Part shown: in pieces, positions 27,887 through 38,972 of the stretch | Layout: every line of letters begins with the position of its first letter | Numbering within the stretch: position 1 is the first letter of the stretch | Source of the DNA: Desulfovibrio sp. Huiquan2017 | GTDB taxonomy: Bacteria > Desulfobacterota > Desulfovibrionia > Desulfovibrionales > Desulfovibrionaceae | Assembly (NCBI RefSeq): GCF_017351175.1 | Contig: NZ_JAFMPN010000014.1 | Span: 2,366-66,365 of the forward strand | Length of the DNA: 64,000 nucleotides | Direction: 5' to 3' | Notes under the pieces: model-generated | Databases searched by the model: none | What the model was told of the DNA's origin: nothing | The model's input: only the letters and a program-made list of their open reading frames with translations | Translations under genes and position numbers: made by a program

Positions 27887-30184
27887 ATGGAGTCCAGAAC
27901 ATTCCAGGTATTGGAGTTCCCCAAGATCCTTGGGGCCTTATCCGGTTTCGCCGTGTCGGAACCCGGGGCTTCCGCGTGTCTTGCCATCCACCCCTATGAC
28001 ACCCTCACGGCCGTGCGCCGCGCCGGTACCCTGTTCGACCAGGGAGCGGCCTGGGTGGGCGAATCCGGTTTCTCCATGCGCGCCTTTCCCGAAGTGGGCG
28101 GCATCTTTCCGCATCTGGATAGCGAACTGGCCGTGCTCGACCAGGATGCGCTCTTCGCCCTGAAGGTTATTCTGGATTTGGCCCGCGACGTCCGCGATTC
28201 CCTCGCAGGCTTTGAAGAACGCGGCTGGGACGTGCTCCGAGCCGAGCTTTTCGCCTACGACTGGCCGCAACGGACCGTTTCCGGCATCACCCGCTGCCTG
28301 GACGCCGAGGGACAGATCAGGGACGAAAGTTCCCCGGACTTGCAAGCCGTGCGCCAGGAAATTCGGGCCATCCACCAGCGCTGCACCAAGCGGGTCAAGG
28401 ACTTCATCCTCCAGGAAAACCTGGGCGCAGCCATGCAGGACGAATTCATGACCGTCTCGTCCGACCGTTACGTGCTGCCCATCAAAGCGAATTTCAAGAA
28501 CAAGACCAAGGGCATCATCCACGACTATTCGCAGACCGGCGAAACCTGCTACTTCGAACCGATTTTCCTGGTGGAGACCAACAACAAGCTCCAGGAACTC
28601 AAGCGAGAGGAGCGGGCCGAGGAATATAAGGTCCTGCAATACCTGACCTCCCTGGTACGCCAGGAACAAGATGCGATCCACGGGGCCTATGACGGGCTGG
28701 TCACCCTGGACGTGCTCTCGGCCAAAGTCCGCCTGGCCGCCGCCTATGGAGGCCGAACCATCGAAGTGGCGGAGGAGGGGGCGCCCAAGCTCCTCAAGGC
28801 CCGCCATCCGCTTCTGGCCCTGTCGGACGAGTCGGTCCATGCCGTGAACATTGAGCTGTTGGACGGCCAGCGGGCCATGATCGTCAGCGGCGGCAACGCG
28901 GGCGGCAAGACCGTCTGCCTCAAGACCGTGGGACTCATCGGCCTGATGGCTTTTTCCGGCCTGCCGGTCCCGGCCGCCGAAGGCAGCCGCCTGCCCCTGT
29001 GGGACGACATCTTCGTCATCATGGGCGACGAGCAGTCTCTGGAGGAGAATGTTTCCACCTTTACCGCCCAGATCAAATATTTGCGGCGGGTCTGGGATAA
29101 GGTGGACGATCGCTCCCTGTTCATCCTCGACGAATTCGGTGCGGGCACGGACCCCACCCAGGGTGCGGCCCTGGCCCAGGCGGTCATCGACTCCTTGCTG
29201 GAAAAAGGGGCCACCGCTTTCACGGCCACACATTTCCCCGCGCTCAAAGCCTACGCCATGGCCACCAAAGGCGTGCGTGCGGCCAGCGTGCTCTTTGATC
29301 CGAGCACCAAGAAGCCGCTGTTCCGGCTGGCCTACGATCAGGTGGGCGCGTCCATCGCCCTGGATGTGGCCCGAGAACACGGCTTGCCCTCCGTCATTCT
29401 GGAACGAGCTGAAAAATATCTCCTGTTGGACGGTTCGGACACCTCCGCCGTACTGGACCGCCTCAATGCCATGGCCGTGAAGAAAGAGGCCGAACTGGAC
29501 GCCATCGAGGAGGAGCGCACCCGTATTGAAAAGAAGCGGGCCACTCTCGAAAAGAAGTTCGAGAAGGAGCGCACCAAGATTCTCAAGGACGTTCAGTCCA
29601 AGGCCCAGGAAGTGGTCAAGCAGTGGAAGACCGAGCGTATCGGCCAGAAAGAGGCGCGCAAGAAGCTTCATCAGGCGCGGTTGCGCATCGAGGACATCGT
29701 CCCGGAACGCAAAAAAGACTCCACCTTTTCCTTCTCAGATATTGTCCCGGGCGGAAAAGTATCGTATCCGGCATGGAACAAGTCGGGTACCGTGCTGGAA
29801 ATCAATGAGAAAAAGAAGCAGGCCAAGGTGGACATCGGCGGCGTGGCCATGTGGGTCAAGGCCGAACATCTCGGCCCGGCCAACACCGTCCCCGGCGGGC
29901 AGTCCAAGCCTGCCGCGACCAAGGCTCCGGTCCCGAGCGACCTCGTGGTCGAGGTGGACCTGCGCGGACATCGGGCCGATGAGGCCCTGAGCGAATTGGA
30001 ACGGGCCCTGGACAGCGCCCTGCGCAAAGGCGCGGGCAGGATGGAGATCGTGCATGGCCGGGGAACCGGAGCGCTCAGGCGCGAGGTGCACGAGTTCCTC
30101 AAGTATTATCCGGCGGTGGAGAGTTTCACCCTGGCCCCGGAAGACCGGGGCGGGGATGGTATGACCGAGGTAACGCTCAAGTAG
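27887..30184 (+). CDS. mutS2: MutS2-family ATPase/endonuclease
   Basis: MutS2 lacks the mismatch-reading domain of MutS and acts on branched DNA or on stalled ribosomes in studied species. The 765-residue protein has the core/clamp region (1-300), an ATPase with Walker A GNAGGKTVCLKT, Walker B SLFILDEFGAGTDP and the ATHFPALK switch, a long charged coiled coil (about 520-620), a KOW-like segment, and a C-terminal Smr nuclease domain (VDLRGHRADEAL, IVHGRGTGALR). It sits between yqeY and dnaG, which departs from the common rpsU-dnaG-rpoD order. Confidence 0.95.
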   Translation: MESRTFQVLEFPKILGALSGFAVSEPGASACLAIHPYDTLTAVRRAGTLFDQGAAWVGESGFSMRAFPEVGGIFPHLDSELAVLDQDALFALKVILDLARDVRDSLAGFEERGWDVLRAELFAYDWPQRTVSGITRCLDAEGQIRDESSPDLQAVRQEIRAIHQRCTKRVKDFILQENLGAAMQDEFMTVSSDRYVLPIKANFKNKTKGIIHDYSQTGETCYFEPIFLVETNNKLQELKREERAEEYKVLQYLTSLVRQEQDAIHGAYDGLVTLDVLSAKVRLAAAYGGRTIEVAEEGAPKLLKARHPLLALSDESVHAVNIELLDGQRAMIVSGGNAGGKTVCLKTVGLIGLMAFSGLPVPAAEGSRLPLWDDIFVIMGDEQSLEENVSTFTAQIKYLRRVWDKVDDRSLFILDEFGAGTDPTQGAALAQAVIDSLLEKGATAFTATHFPALKAYAMATKGVRAASVLFDPSTKKPLFRLAYDQVGASIALDVAREHGLPSVILERAEKYLLLDGSDTSAVLDRLNAMAVKKEAELDAIEEERTRIEKKRATLEKKFEKERTKILKDVQSKAQEVVKQWKTERIGQKEARKKLHQARLRIEDIVPERKKDSTFSFSDIVPGGKVSYPAWNKSGTVLEINEKKKQAKVDIGGVAMWVKAEHLGPANTVPGGQSKPAATKAPVPSDLVVEVDLRGHRADEALSELERALDSALRKGAGRMEIVHGRGTGALRREVHEFLKYYPAVESFTLAPEDRGGDGMTEVTLK

Positions 30185-30205
30185 CGGCTTTGCCGGAGGC
30201 TTTTG

Positions 30206-31943
30206 GTGGATAGAAGTGGTATCGAGGCCGTCAAGGCCCGGATCAATATCTCGGATGTAGTACGCCGGTATGTTGACCTGAAACCGGTTTCCGGCCGGTG
30301 GATGGGGGCATGCCCCTTCCATCAGGAGACCAAGCCTTCCATGTCCGTAAACGACGAGGAAGGGTTCTTCTATTGTTTCGGCTGTCAGGCCTCGGGTGAC
30401 GTCATTGATTTTTACGGACGCATCAACGGGCTGGATTTCAAGGAATCCCTGGAACAGTTGGCCGCGGAATGCGGGGTGGAGTTGAGCCATGTGCCGCCCG
30501 ACCCGCATGCCGCTGAACGCAAGGCCCGGAAGCAGGTGCTTCTGGACATGCACGACGAGGCCAACCTGTTCTTTCAGCGCAATCTGTCCCTGGCCTCCGG
30601 TGACCTGTGCCGCCGTTATCTGACCGATCGGGGCATGACCCCGGAGATGATCGCCAAATTCGGCCTGGGATATTCCCCGGAAGACTGGCATGGCCTGGAC
30701 AATTTTCTGCGCACCAAGGGGCGGAATCCCGAGGACGGGGTCGAAGCCGGCCTTTTGTCGAAAAACGAAAAGAACAATATTTACGACCGTTTTCGGGGGA
30801 GATTGATTTTTCCCATCCAAAATTTGTCCGGTCGGGTCATTGCTTTTGGCGGCAGAATAATTACTGAAGGAGAACCCAAGTATCTGAACAGCTCGGATAC
30901 GCCGATATACAAGAAGGGCGACCACTTGTATGGGCTCAATCTGGCCCGGTCCACCATGACCCGCACCAAGCGGGCCATTCTGACCGAAGGATACATGGAT
31001 GTCATATCGCTCCACCAGTTTGGCTACACCGACTCCTGTGGTGTTCTGGGCACGGCCCTGACGGCCGATCAGGTGAAGCGGCTGGCCGGTTTCTGTTCGC
31101 GCGTCGATCTGGTCTTCGACGGCGACGGAGCGGGACGCAAGGCGGCCATGAAGTCCAGCAGGATGATCCTGCTTCAGGGCGTGGCCTGCCGGGCGATTCT
31201 CCTGCCCGACGGCGAGGACGTGGACAGTCTGCTCCAGACCAGGGGAGCGGAAGGGTTCGAGGCGTGCATGAGCACGGCTCCGGACGGTTTGACGTTTTGC
31301 ATGAACACCCTGCGGGAGGAATACGCCCCCAGGGATATTATGGCTTGGGCCAAGAGTTTTTTGTCGGAATTGGCCGACGCGTCCTTGCGGGCGTACTACC
31401 TGCCCCGGTTGGCGACCGGGCTCGGCTTGTCGGAGGCTGACTTCAGGCGCGACGCGGGTGCGACAGCACCGCAACAGCGCAATCCACGGCATCAACCTCG
31501 ACAAAAGCAACGAGTCGAACAGCAACCGGCCATGGGGGTCGGCAAGGATTTTGCGGATGATCGGTATTTTTTACGGTTTTCGATCCAGTATCCGGACTAC
31601 GTGACGGAGCTGGCCAAAAGGGGAATGACCCAGGTTCTTCGTACCGAATGGGCGAGGGCACTGTGGGAGAAGCTCGAAAGAACGCAGCAAGGCCACGTCG
31701 CAAGCCTGCTGAACGAACAGGAAAAAGGCTTCTACTTCCGGTGCCGCGAAGAACTGCATGAGAACGTCCTCTCCGGCCGGGAACTGCAGGAAGAATGGAA
31801 TCATATTTGTCACGCGATCGCGCTTGAGCAGCAAAAGCTGGACAAGCGCCAGCTCACAGAGGCCATACGCCAGGCACAGCAGAGCGGGGACACTGAACGG
31901 GCCATGCAGTTGCTGGCCCTGAAGGACTCCCGCAGGAGGGATG

Positions 31944-31957
<14 letters not shown>
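30206..31957 (+). CDS. dnaG: DNA primase
   Basis: Makes RNA primers at the replication fork. The 583-residue protein has the CHC2 zinc finger (CPFH then CFGC, about residues 39-62), the Toprim catalytic core ([12 protein letters not shown], and [11 protein letters not shown]) and the C-terminal helicase-binding region. TTG 30203 and GTG 30206 are both in frame; GGAGG at 30195-30199 is 6 bases from the GTG, so I take GTG. The 3' end overlaps rpoD by 14-17 bases. Confidence 0.95.
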
Positions 31958-33695
<1,738 letters not shown>

Positions 33696-33702
33696 ACTCC
33701 AA

Positions 33703-33739
33703 GGGCCGGGAAGCACATCGCTTCCCGGCCCTTTTTTTT
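33703..33739 (+). terminator. intrinsic terminator of the rpsU-rpoD operon
   Basis: A perfect 12-bp stem GGGCCGGGAAGC with complement, 5-base loop and eight T. Confidence 0.95.
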
Positions 33740-33742
33740 GCC

Positions 33743-34693
33743 ATGGAACATCCACTCGGCGTCTTCATCATCCCCGCCCTGGCCGTCATCCTCGACGCGT
33801 GGCTCGGCGACCCGGCCGCCTGGCCGCATCCGGTCCGACTCATCGGCAAGGGGCTCGACCTCTACGAATCTGCCGCCCGAAAAATCGATATTAATCTTCG
33901 CTTGGCGGGTTGGCTGGCCGTACTCCTGTTCGCCTGGGCCGCCTGGTTCATCGTGACGAAACTCACGGCCATCCCATATCTCGGCCCACTTCTGGCTGTG
34001 TACTTCGCTTACGCGGGACTGGCTCTGGGCTGCCTGTTGCGTGACGCCCGCAAGGTGGTCGAACGTCTCGACGCCGGGGATCTGCCGGGAGCACGCACGG
34101 CCCTGTCCATGCTCGTCAGCCGCGAAACCGCAGGGCTCGACGCACCCGCCATCCGCCGCTCCCTGGCCGAAACGGTCAGCGAAAATCTCAATGATGGCTT
34201 CACCGCGCCGCTGTTCTATCTCGCGCTCTTCGGCCCCGGCGGCATGTGGGCCTACAAGACCGTATCCACCATGGACTCCATGTGGGGCTACCGAACGGAC
34301 CGCTATGTTGCGCTGGGGCAGGGCGGGGCCAGAACCGACGACCTTCTGGCCTGGCTCCCGGCCCGGTTGACCGCCTTGTTTTTGTTTGTCGCAGCCAGGC
34401 GGCTCGGCTTGAAGTCAACCACGGCCCGGGCCCGCTTTCGCGCGGATGCTCGCAAGATGGAAAGTCCCAACGCGGGCTGGCCCATGGCCGCCGCGGCATG
34501 GCTCATGGAAGGGCGGATGGGCGGCCCCACCATCTATTTCGGGAAAGTGAAGGACAAGCCCGTGCTCGGGCCGGAAGGAACGTCGTGGGATCGCGCAAAG
34601 CTCCACCGGTTATTTCGCCTGGTGCGCGGCACCGGCACTCTGGCGGCCTGTGCGCTCATCCCCCTGCTGGGATTGGTTCGGCTCGCCCTGTAG
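33743..34693 (+). CDS. cbiB: adenosylcobinamide-phosphate synthase
   Basis: CbiB/CobD attaches the aminopropanol arm to adenosylcobyric acid in cobalamin synthesis, in the inner membrane. The 316-residue protein has the N-terminal signature DAWLGDPAAWPHPVRLIG, several membrane segments, and the conserved SRETAGLDAPAIRRSLAETVSEN. The ATG lies 3 bases beyond the T-tract of the rpoD terminator, with no Shine-Dalgarno and no visible promoter or cobalamin riboswitch. Expression must rely on read-through or on a leaderless start. Confidence 0.92.
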   Translation: MEHPLGVFIIPALAVILDAWLGDPAAWPHPVRLIGKGLDLYESAARKIDINLRLAGWLAVLLFAWAAWFIVTKLTAIPYLGPLLAVYFAYAGLALGCLLRDARKVVERLDAGDLPGARTALSMLVSRETAGLDAPAIRRSLAETVSENLNDGFTAPLFYLALFGPGGMWAYKTVSTMDSMWGYRTDRYVALGQGGARTDDLLAWLPARLTALFLFVAARRLGLKSTTARARFRADARKMESPNAGWPMAAAAWLMEGRMGGPTIYFGKVKDKPVLGPEGTSWDRAKLHRLFRLVRGTGTLAACALIPLLGLVRLAL

Positions 34694-34710
34694 GCGTTTT
34701 GGGCATGTCG

Positions 34711-34742
34711 AAAAAAAGGGCTTCGCGTGAAGCCCTTTTTTT
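34711..34742. terminator. bidirectional terminator between cbiB and proC
   Basis: A GGGCTTC/GAAGCCC stem with 4-base loop, flanked by seven A on one side and seven T on the other, serves convergent genes. Confidence 0.93.
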
Positions 34743-34745
34743 GTC

Positions 34746-35549
34746 TTATTTCTCGCCCAACTCTATGCTTCGATAATAGGATTCGAAGACGCCGTCGATG
34801 ATGTCGCCTTTCATGGCCTGCCGGTCAAAGTGCATGAGCGCGCGGATGGTCGTGCCACCGGGAGAGGTGACCATTTCGCGCAGTTCGGACACCGAGTGTT
34901 CGCTCTGGTCGGCCATGACAGCCGAGCCGAGGAAGAGGCCCTTGACCATCTCCACGCTTTGCGGTCGGGTCAGCCCCAAGGCCACGCCGGATTCGATCAT
35001 GGCTTCCATGAAGTAGAACACATAGGCCGGGCCGGAGCCGATGACCCCGGTAAAGGCGTCGAAGAGCTTCTCCGGCAGTACATGCACCTGGCCGATGGAG
35101 GCGAACAGCTCCGGAACCAGCGCCTTGATCTCGTCGGTCAGATTGTGGTTATCCAGGCAGATCGCCGACACGCCATGCCCCACCAGGGCCGGAGTGTTGG
35201 GCATGATGCGCACCACGGGGCAGCAGTCCTTGGTCCAGTCCTCGTAGGTGGACAGGGGAATGCCCGCGCAGATGGCGACGAGGCATTTGGTGCTGTCCAG
35301 CGAGGGCGTCAGTTCCTTGACCACGGGTTCGGCGTGCTGCGGCTTGACGGCCAGGACAATGTAGTCGCACGCCTTGGCGAGGTCGGTCGCGCTCTCGTGA
35401 ATGATGAGCCCGTGTTCCCTGTTCAGCCGTTCCAAGTTGGCCTTGTTGAAGTCCATCCCGTGCAGCTCGATGTCGTCGCGCGAGGCCAGACCATTGGCAA
35501 TGGCCGCCCCCATGTTCCCTACGCCTATGAACCCGATTTTCTTAGTCAT
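34746..35549 (-). CDS. proC: pyrroline-5-carboxylate reductase
   Basis: Last step of proline synthesis, NAD(P)H-dependent. The 267 residues show the dinucleotide-binding GVGNMGAAIANGL at the N-terminus and the C-terminal signature GVIGSGPAYVFYFMEAM with VTSPGGTTIRAL. The start ATG overlaps the ndk stop by one base. Confidence 0.96.
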   Translation of the reverse strand: MTKKIGFIGVGNMGAAIANGLASRDDIELHGMDFNKANLERLNREHGLIIHESATDLAKACDYIVLAVKPQHAEPVVKELTPSLDSTKCLVAICAGIPLSTYEDWTKDCCPVVRIMPNTPALVGHGVSAICLDNHNLTDEIKALVPELFASIGQVHVLPEKLFDAFTGVIGSGPAYVFYFMEAMIESGVALGLTRPQSVEMVKGLFLGSAVMADQSEHSVSELREMVTSPGGTTIRALMHFDRQAMKGDIIDGVFESYYRSIELGEK

Positions 35550-35971
35550 TATCCCACCAGCTCGTCGTCGTTGAAGAAGTATGCCACCTCGGTCTTGGCG
35601 GTTTCAGGACCGTCGGAACCGTGGCAGGAGTTGTTCTGGATGTTCTGGCCGTAGGTGGCCCGGATGGTGCCGGGAGCGGCCTCGGCCGGGTTGGTCGCGC
35701 CCATGAGCGCGCGGTATTTCTCGATGGCGTTTTCGCCTTCGAGGCAGGAGACCACTACCGGTCCGGAAATCATGTAGTCCACCAGCTCACCGAAGAAGGG
35801 ACGCTCCTTATGCACCGCGTAAAAGCCCTCGGCCTTGGCGCGATCCATGTGGATCATCTTCATGCCTTTGATCTTGAGGCCGGAGTCGGTGATCATTTTC
35901 AGGATCTCGGCGATGAGACCGCGCTCGACCGCATCGGGCTTGATGATGGAAAAGGTTCGTTCGATTGCCAT
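35549..35971 (-). CDS. ndk: nucleoside diphosphate kinase
   Basis: Balances NTP and dNTP pools by ping-pong phosphotransfer. The 140-residue protein starts [17 protein letters not shown] and has the active-site His in NNSCHGSDG. It forms a two-gene unit with proC. Confidence 0.97.
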   Translation of the reverse strand: MAIERTFSIIKPDAVERGLIAEILKMITDSGLKIKGMKMIHMDRAKAEGFYAVHKERPFFGELVDYMISGPVVVSCLEGENAIEKYRALMGATNPAEAAPGTIRATYGQNIQNNSCHGSDGPETAKTEVAYFFNDDELVG

Positions 35972-36052
35972 GGAAGCCTCCGTTTGTCTGTTACTGTCCT
36001 TATACTTGTCGGCAAAGATTTGCCAGCATCAGGATTGCGGCCCGCACCGGCC

Positions 36053-36847
36053 TCAACCCAACAACATGCGGTCGGAAACCCCTTCGTCCCCACGCAGGCG
36101 CGAGAAGCGTTCCAGGAGATCTTCGACCTTGAGATTCCTTTTCTCCCCGCCCTCTATGTCCAAAACCACCTGGCCGCGATGGAACATGATCAGCCGGTTG
36201 CCCAGGGCGATGGCCTGCTTCATGTTGTGAGTGACCATGAGGGTGGTCAGGTTGAGCGAGCTGACGATTTCCTCGGTCAGGTCCAGAACCATGCCCGCAG
36301 TCTTGGGGTCCAGGGCGGCAGTATGTTCGTCGAGCAACAGCAGCCTGGGGCGGACCAGGGTGGCCATGAGCATGGTCAGCGCTTGGCGTTGGCCGCCGGA
36401 AAGCAGCCCCGTGTGGGTCTTGAGGCGATTTTCCAGGCCGAGCCCGAGGATGGCGAGTTTTTCCCGAAAATAGTCGCGGTCCTTGCTCTTGACGCCCCAG
36501 GACAGCCCCCGGACCATGCCGCGCTTGTTGGCCATGGCCAGATTCTGTTCGATGGTCGCCCCGGCGCAAGTCCCGAGCAGAGGGTCCTGGAAGACCCTGC
36601 CGATCAACGAGGCTCGCTTGTGTTCCGGCCACTTGGTGATGTCCAGCTCGTCGAGCACGATGCGCCCGGAATCCACCGGGAAGGAACCGGCCAGGGCGTT
36701 CAGGAAGGTGGACTTGCCCGCGCCGTTGGAACCGATGATGGTGATGAAATCGCCGTCCTTGACCTCAAGATCCACGCCGTTCAGAGCGGTGACCTCGTTG
36801 ACGTCGCCTCGATTGAAGGCCTTGGTGATGTGGGAGATGGAAATCAT
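36053..36847 (-). CDS. ABC transporter ATP-binding protein
   Basis: A 264-residue ABC ATPase with Walker A GSNGAGKSTF, signature LLSGGQRQAL, Walker B LLLLDEHTAALDP and H-loop MVTHNMKQA. The Glu-His substitution after the Walker B Asp-Glu (DEHTAALDP) is the form seen in the COG1101 family that accompanies COG2984-type binding proteins. It overlaps the permease stop in ATGA. The transported substrate is unknown; Trp/Tyr is known for some relatives. Confidence 0.92.
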   Translation of the reverse strand: MISISHITKAFNRGDVNEVTALNGVDLEVKDGDFITIIGSNGAGKSTFLNALAGSFPVDSGRIVLDELDITKWPEHKRASLIGRVFQDPLLGTCAGATIEQNLAMANKRGMVRGLSWGVKSKDRDYFREKLAILGLGLENRLKTHTGLLSGGQRQALTMLMATLVRPRLLLLDEHTAALDPKTAGMVLDLTEEIVSSLNLTTLMVTHNMKQAIALGNRLIMFHRGQVVLDIEGGEKRNLKVEDLLERFSRLRGDEGVSDRMLLG

Positions 36848-37743
36848 TTGGACCTCCCGGCCAGGAACTGGCGCTTCATCTTGGGCATGACCAGGGCGAA
36901 GACCACCAGGATGGCGGTGATCAGGTTCAGGTCGCTGGGAGTGATGGCGAAGGAGCCGAGCTTGAGGCCCAGGGCCAGGCCGATGGCGATACGGTAGAGC
37001 ACCGAGCCGAGCAGGGCAGCGATGAGCGCACGGGTGATGGTCTTGTCCCCGAACACGGTCTCGCCGATGATGACCGAGGCCAGGCCCGCCACGATGGACC
37101 CCACACCCATGTTTACGTCCGCCGCACCTTGATTCTGGGCCACCAGAGCGCCGGAGGCGGCGACCAGGGCGTTGGACAGCCCCACGCCGAAGATAATGAT
37201 GTTGTCGGTGTTCACGCCTTGGCTGGTGATCATCTGCGCGTTATCGCCCGTGGCCAGAAAGGCCAGGCCGAGTTCGGTGTGCAGGAACCAGATAAGCACG
37301 AAGACGACGGCGAAGCAGATCAGCCCGAAGAGCAGGGGAGTGGAATGCTGGGGCAGCATCCCGGTAAAACCGTTGAACCAATCCACCACGGTATCCTGCC
37401 CGAGCAGGGCCATGTTCGGCCGTCCCATGATGCGCAGGTTGATGGAGTAGAGCGCGATCATGGTCAGGATGGAGGCGAGCAGGTGGAGAATTTTGAATTT
37501 CGTGTTCAGGACGCCGGTGACCATGCCCGCCAGGAATCCGGCCCCCGCGGCCATGAAAATGGACAGGAGCGGAGAGTAGCCCGAGGTGATGGCCACGGCC
37601 GAAACTGCGGCGCCCAGCGGCAGACTGCCGTCCACGGTGAGGTCCGGAAAATCGAGCACCCGAAAGGTCAGGTATACGCCGATGACCATGAGGCCGTAGG
37701 CGAAACCCTGCTCGATGGCGCCGAAGAATGCGTAGAGAGTCAT
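36844..37743 (-). CDS. ABC transporter permease
   Basis: A 299-residue polytopic permease (eight or more hydrophobic segments) of the branched-chain-type fold, with YGLMVIGVYLTFRVLDFPDL near the start and NALVAASGALVAQNQGAADVNMG in the middle. The frame is open further upstream, but ATG 37743 (MTLYAFFG) has AGGA 7 bases upstream and matches the family start. Only one permease gene is present, so it should act as a homodimer. Confidence 0.92.
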   Translation of the reverse strand: MTLYAFFGAIEQGFAYGLMVIGVYLTFRVLDFPDLTVDGSLPLGAAVSAVAITSGYSPLLSIFMAAGAGFLAGMVTGVLNTKFKILHLLASILTMIALYSINLRIMGRPNMALLGQDTVVDWFNGFTGMLPQHSTPLLFGLICFAVVFVLIWFLHTELGLAFLATGDNAQMITSQGVNTDNIIIFGVGLSNALVAASGALVAQNQGAADVNMGVGSIVAGLASVIIGETVFGDKTITRALIAALLGSVLYRIAIGLALGLKLGSFAITPSDLNLITAILVVFALVMPKMKRQFLAGRSK

Positions 37744-37798
37744 AAACAATCCTAGTGGTTGCCGGGCCGGAACGTCGCGGACGGGCACGGTGGAAAAT

Positions 37799-37830
37799 AA
37801 AAAAGGCGCGTTGTTGAAGCAACGCGCCTT
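37799..37830 (-). terminator. intercistronic terminator/attenuating hairpin between binding protein and permease
   Basis: GGCGCGTTG/CAACGCGCC (9 bp, 6-base loop) followed on the minus strand by six T. It should lower permease and ATPase expression relative to the binding protein. Confidence 0.85.
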
Positions 37831-37869
37831 GTATCTTTTCTGAGCCCGATTGGCAAATGCGTTTCGTGT

Positions 37870-38820
37870 CTAGCGAATGACCTTGACCGCCCGATCGACG
37901 ACCGATTGGGGCAGGGTTACCCCCATGGCCTGCGCGGCCTTGAGGTTGACGTGCAGGTTGAGGTCGTTGAGAAATTCCACGGGCATGTCGCCGGGCTTTG
38001 CGCCGTCCACCAGAATGCGGGCGACCATGTCGCCGGTTTGCAGCCCCATCTTGTAGTAGTCCACGGCCACGGCCGCGATAGCGCCGCGGGCCACGGAGTC
38101 CACGTCGGCGACGATGAGCGGCAGCCGGTTGTCCTCGCAAACCTTGACGGCGGACTCGATGGCCGAAACCACGGTGTTGTCCGTGCCCACGTAGATTACG
38201 TCACAGCGGCCCACCAGGCTCTTGGCGGCCTGGTACACGCCGCTGGAGTTGGAGATGGTCGCTTCTTCCACGTTGATGCCTAACTTGGCGGCCTCTTCCT
38301 TGAGGGCCTTCAGGTTGGGCACGGAATTGGGTTCGCCGGAGTTGTAGATGATGCCGATGGTCTTGACGTTCGGTACGATCTCGCGGATCAGGGCCACCTG
38401 TTTGTCCAAGGGGCTGAAGTCGGACATGCCGGTGATATTCCTGCCGCCGGAGTTCTTGAGATCCTTGACCAGTCCGGCGGTGACGGGGTCGGTCACGCCG
38501 GTAAAAACGATGGGCCGGTCATGGATCTTCTGGGCGCAGGCCTGGGCGCCGGGGGTGGCGATGGCCACGATCACATCGGGCTGTTCGCCGATGATCTGGC
38601 TGACGATCTGGGTATTATTGGCCATGTTGTTCTGTGCGTTGTGCACGTTGTAGGTGAAGTCAATGCCCTTTTCCTTAAGTCGGTCGGCCACGCCGTCACG
38701 CATGGCGTCCAGGGCGGGATGCTCCACGATCTGAGTCACGGAGACCACGTACTTCTTGCCGGCGAAGGCGGTGGAGGCGACCAGCAGGACGGCCACCATG
38801 AGCAACAGTATTTTTTTCAT
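37870..38820 (-). CDS. ABC transporter substrate-binding protein (COG2984/PF04392 type)
   Basis: A 316-residue periplasmic binding protein: signal peptide 1-21 (MKKILLLMVAVLLVASTAFA), then two Rossmann-like lobes with VSVTQIVEHPALDAMRDGV, IVFTGVTDPVTAGLV and YVGTDNTVVSAIES. The frame is open upstream, but ATG 38820 starts the signal peptide and has AGGAGG 9 bases upstream. Firmicute relatives (TrpX) are thought to import tryptophan; the ligand here is unknown. Its Shine-Dalgarno is buried in a long helix. Confidence 0.9.
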   Translation of the reverse strand: MKKILLLMVAVLLVASTAFAGKKYVVSVTQIVEHPALDAMRDGVADRLKEKGIDFTYNVHNAQNNMANNTQIVSQIIGEQPDVIVAIATPGAQACAQKIHDRPIVFTGVTDPVTAGLVKDLKNSGGRNITGMSDFSPLDKQVALIREIVPNVKTIGIIYNSGEPNSVPNLKALKEEAAKLGINVEEATISNSSGVYQAAKSLVGRCDVIYVGTDNTVVSAIESAVKVCEDNRLPLIVADVDSVARGAIAAVAVDYYKMGLQTGDMVARILVDGAKPGDMPVEFLNDLNLHVNLKAAQAMGVTLPQSVVDRAVKVIR

Positions 38821-38824
38821 CGGG

Positions 38825-38860
38825 AAACTCCTCCTCGAAGTGCTTTTCAAGGAGGAACTT
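38825..38860 (-). promoter_or_regulatory. Shine-Dalgarno-sequestering helix upstream of the binding protein
   Basis: On the minus strand AAGTTCCTCCTTGAA pairs with TTCGAGGAGGAGTTT over 15 bp (three G-U pairs) around a 6-base AAGCAC loop, enclosing the whole AGGAGG (38830-38835). Just upstream, TTGAC/GTCAA encloses GCC-CGTCA-GGC. This looks like an RNA switch or thermometer acting on translation. Confidence 0.65.
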
Positions 38861-38922
38861 TGACCGCCTGACGGGCTTTTCGTCAAGGTATTTCCCTTTG
38901 GGGAGCCAGGGGGAGGGGCCCA

Positions 38923-38949
38923 AGAAAAGGGCCGCTCGCGGCGGCCCTT
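38923..38949 (-). terminator. candidate terminator after fliM
   Basis: GGGCCGC/GCGGCCC stem with 5-base loop, followed on the minus strand by TTTTCTT, 26 bases past the fliM stop. Confidence 0.75.
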
Positions 38950-38972
38950 GAAACTCGTCGGAACCAGAAGGA

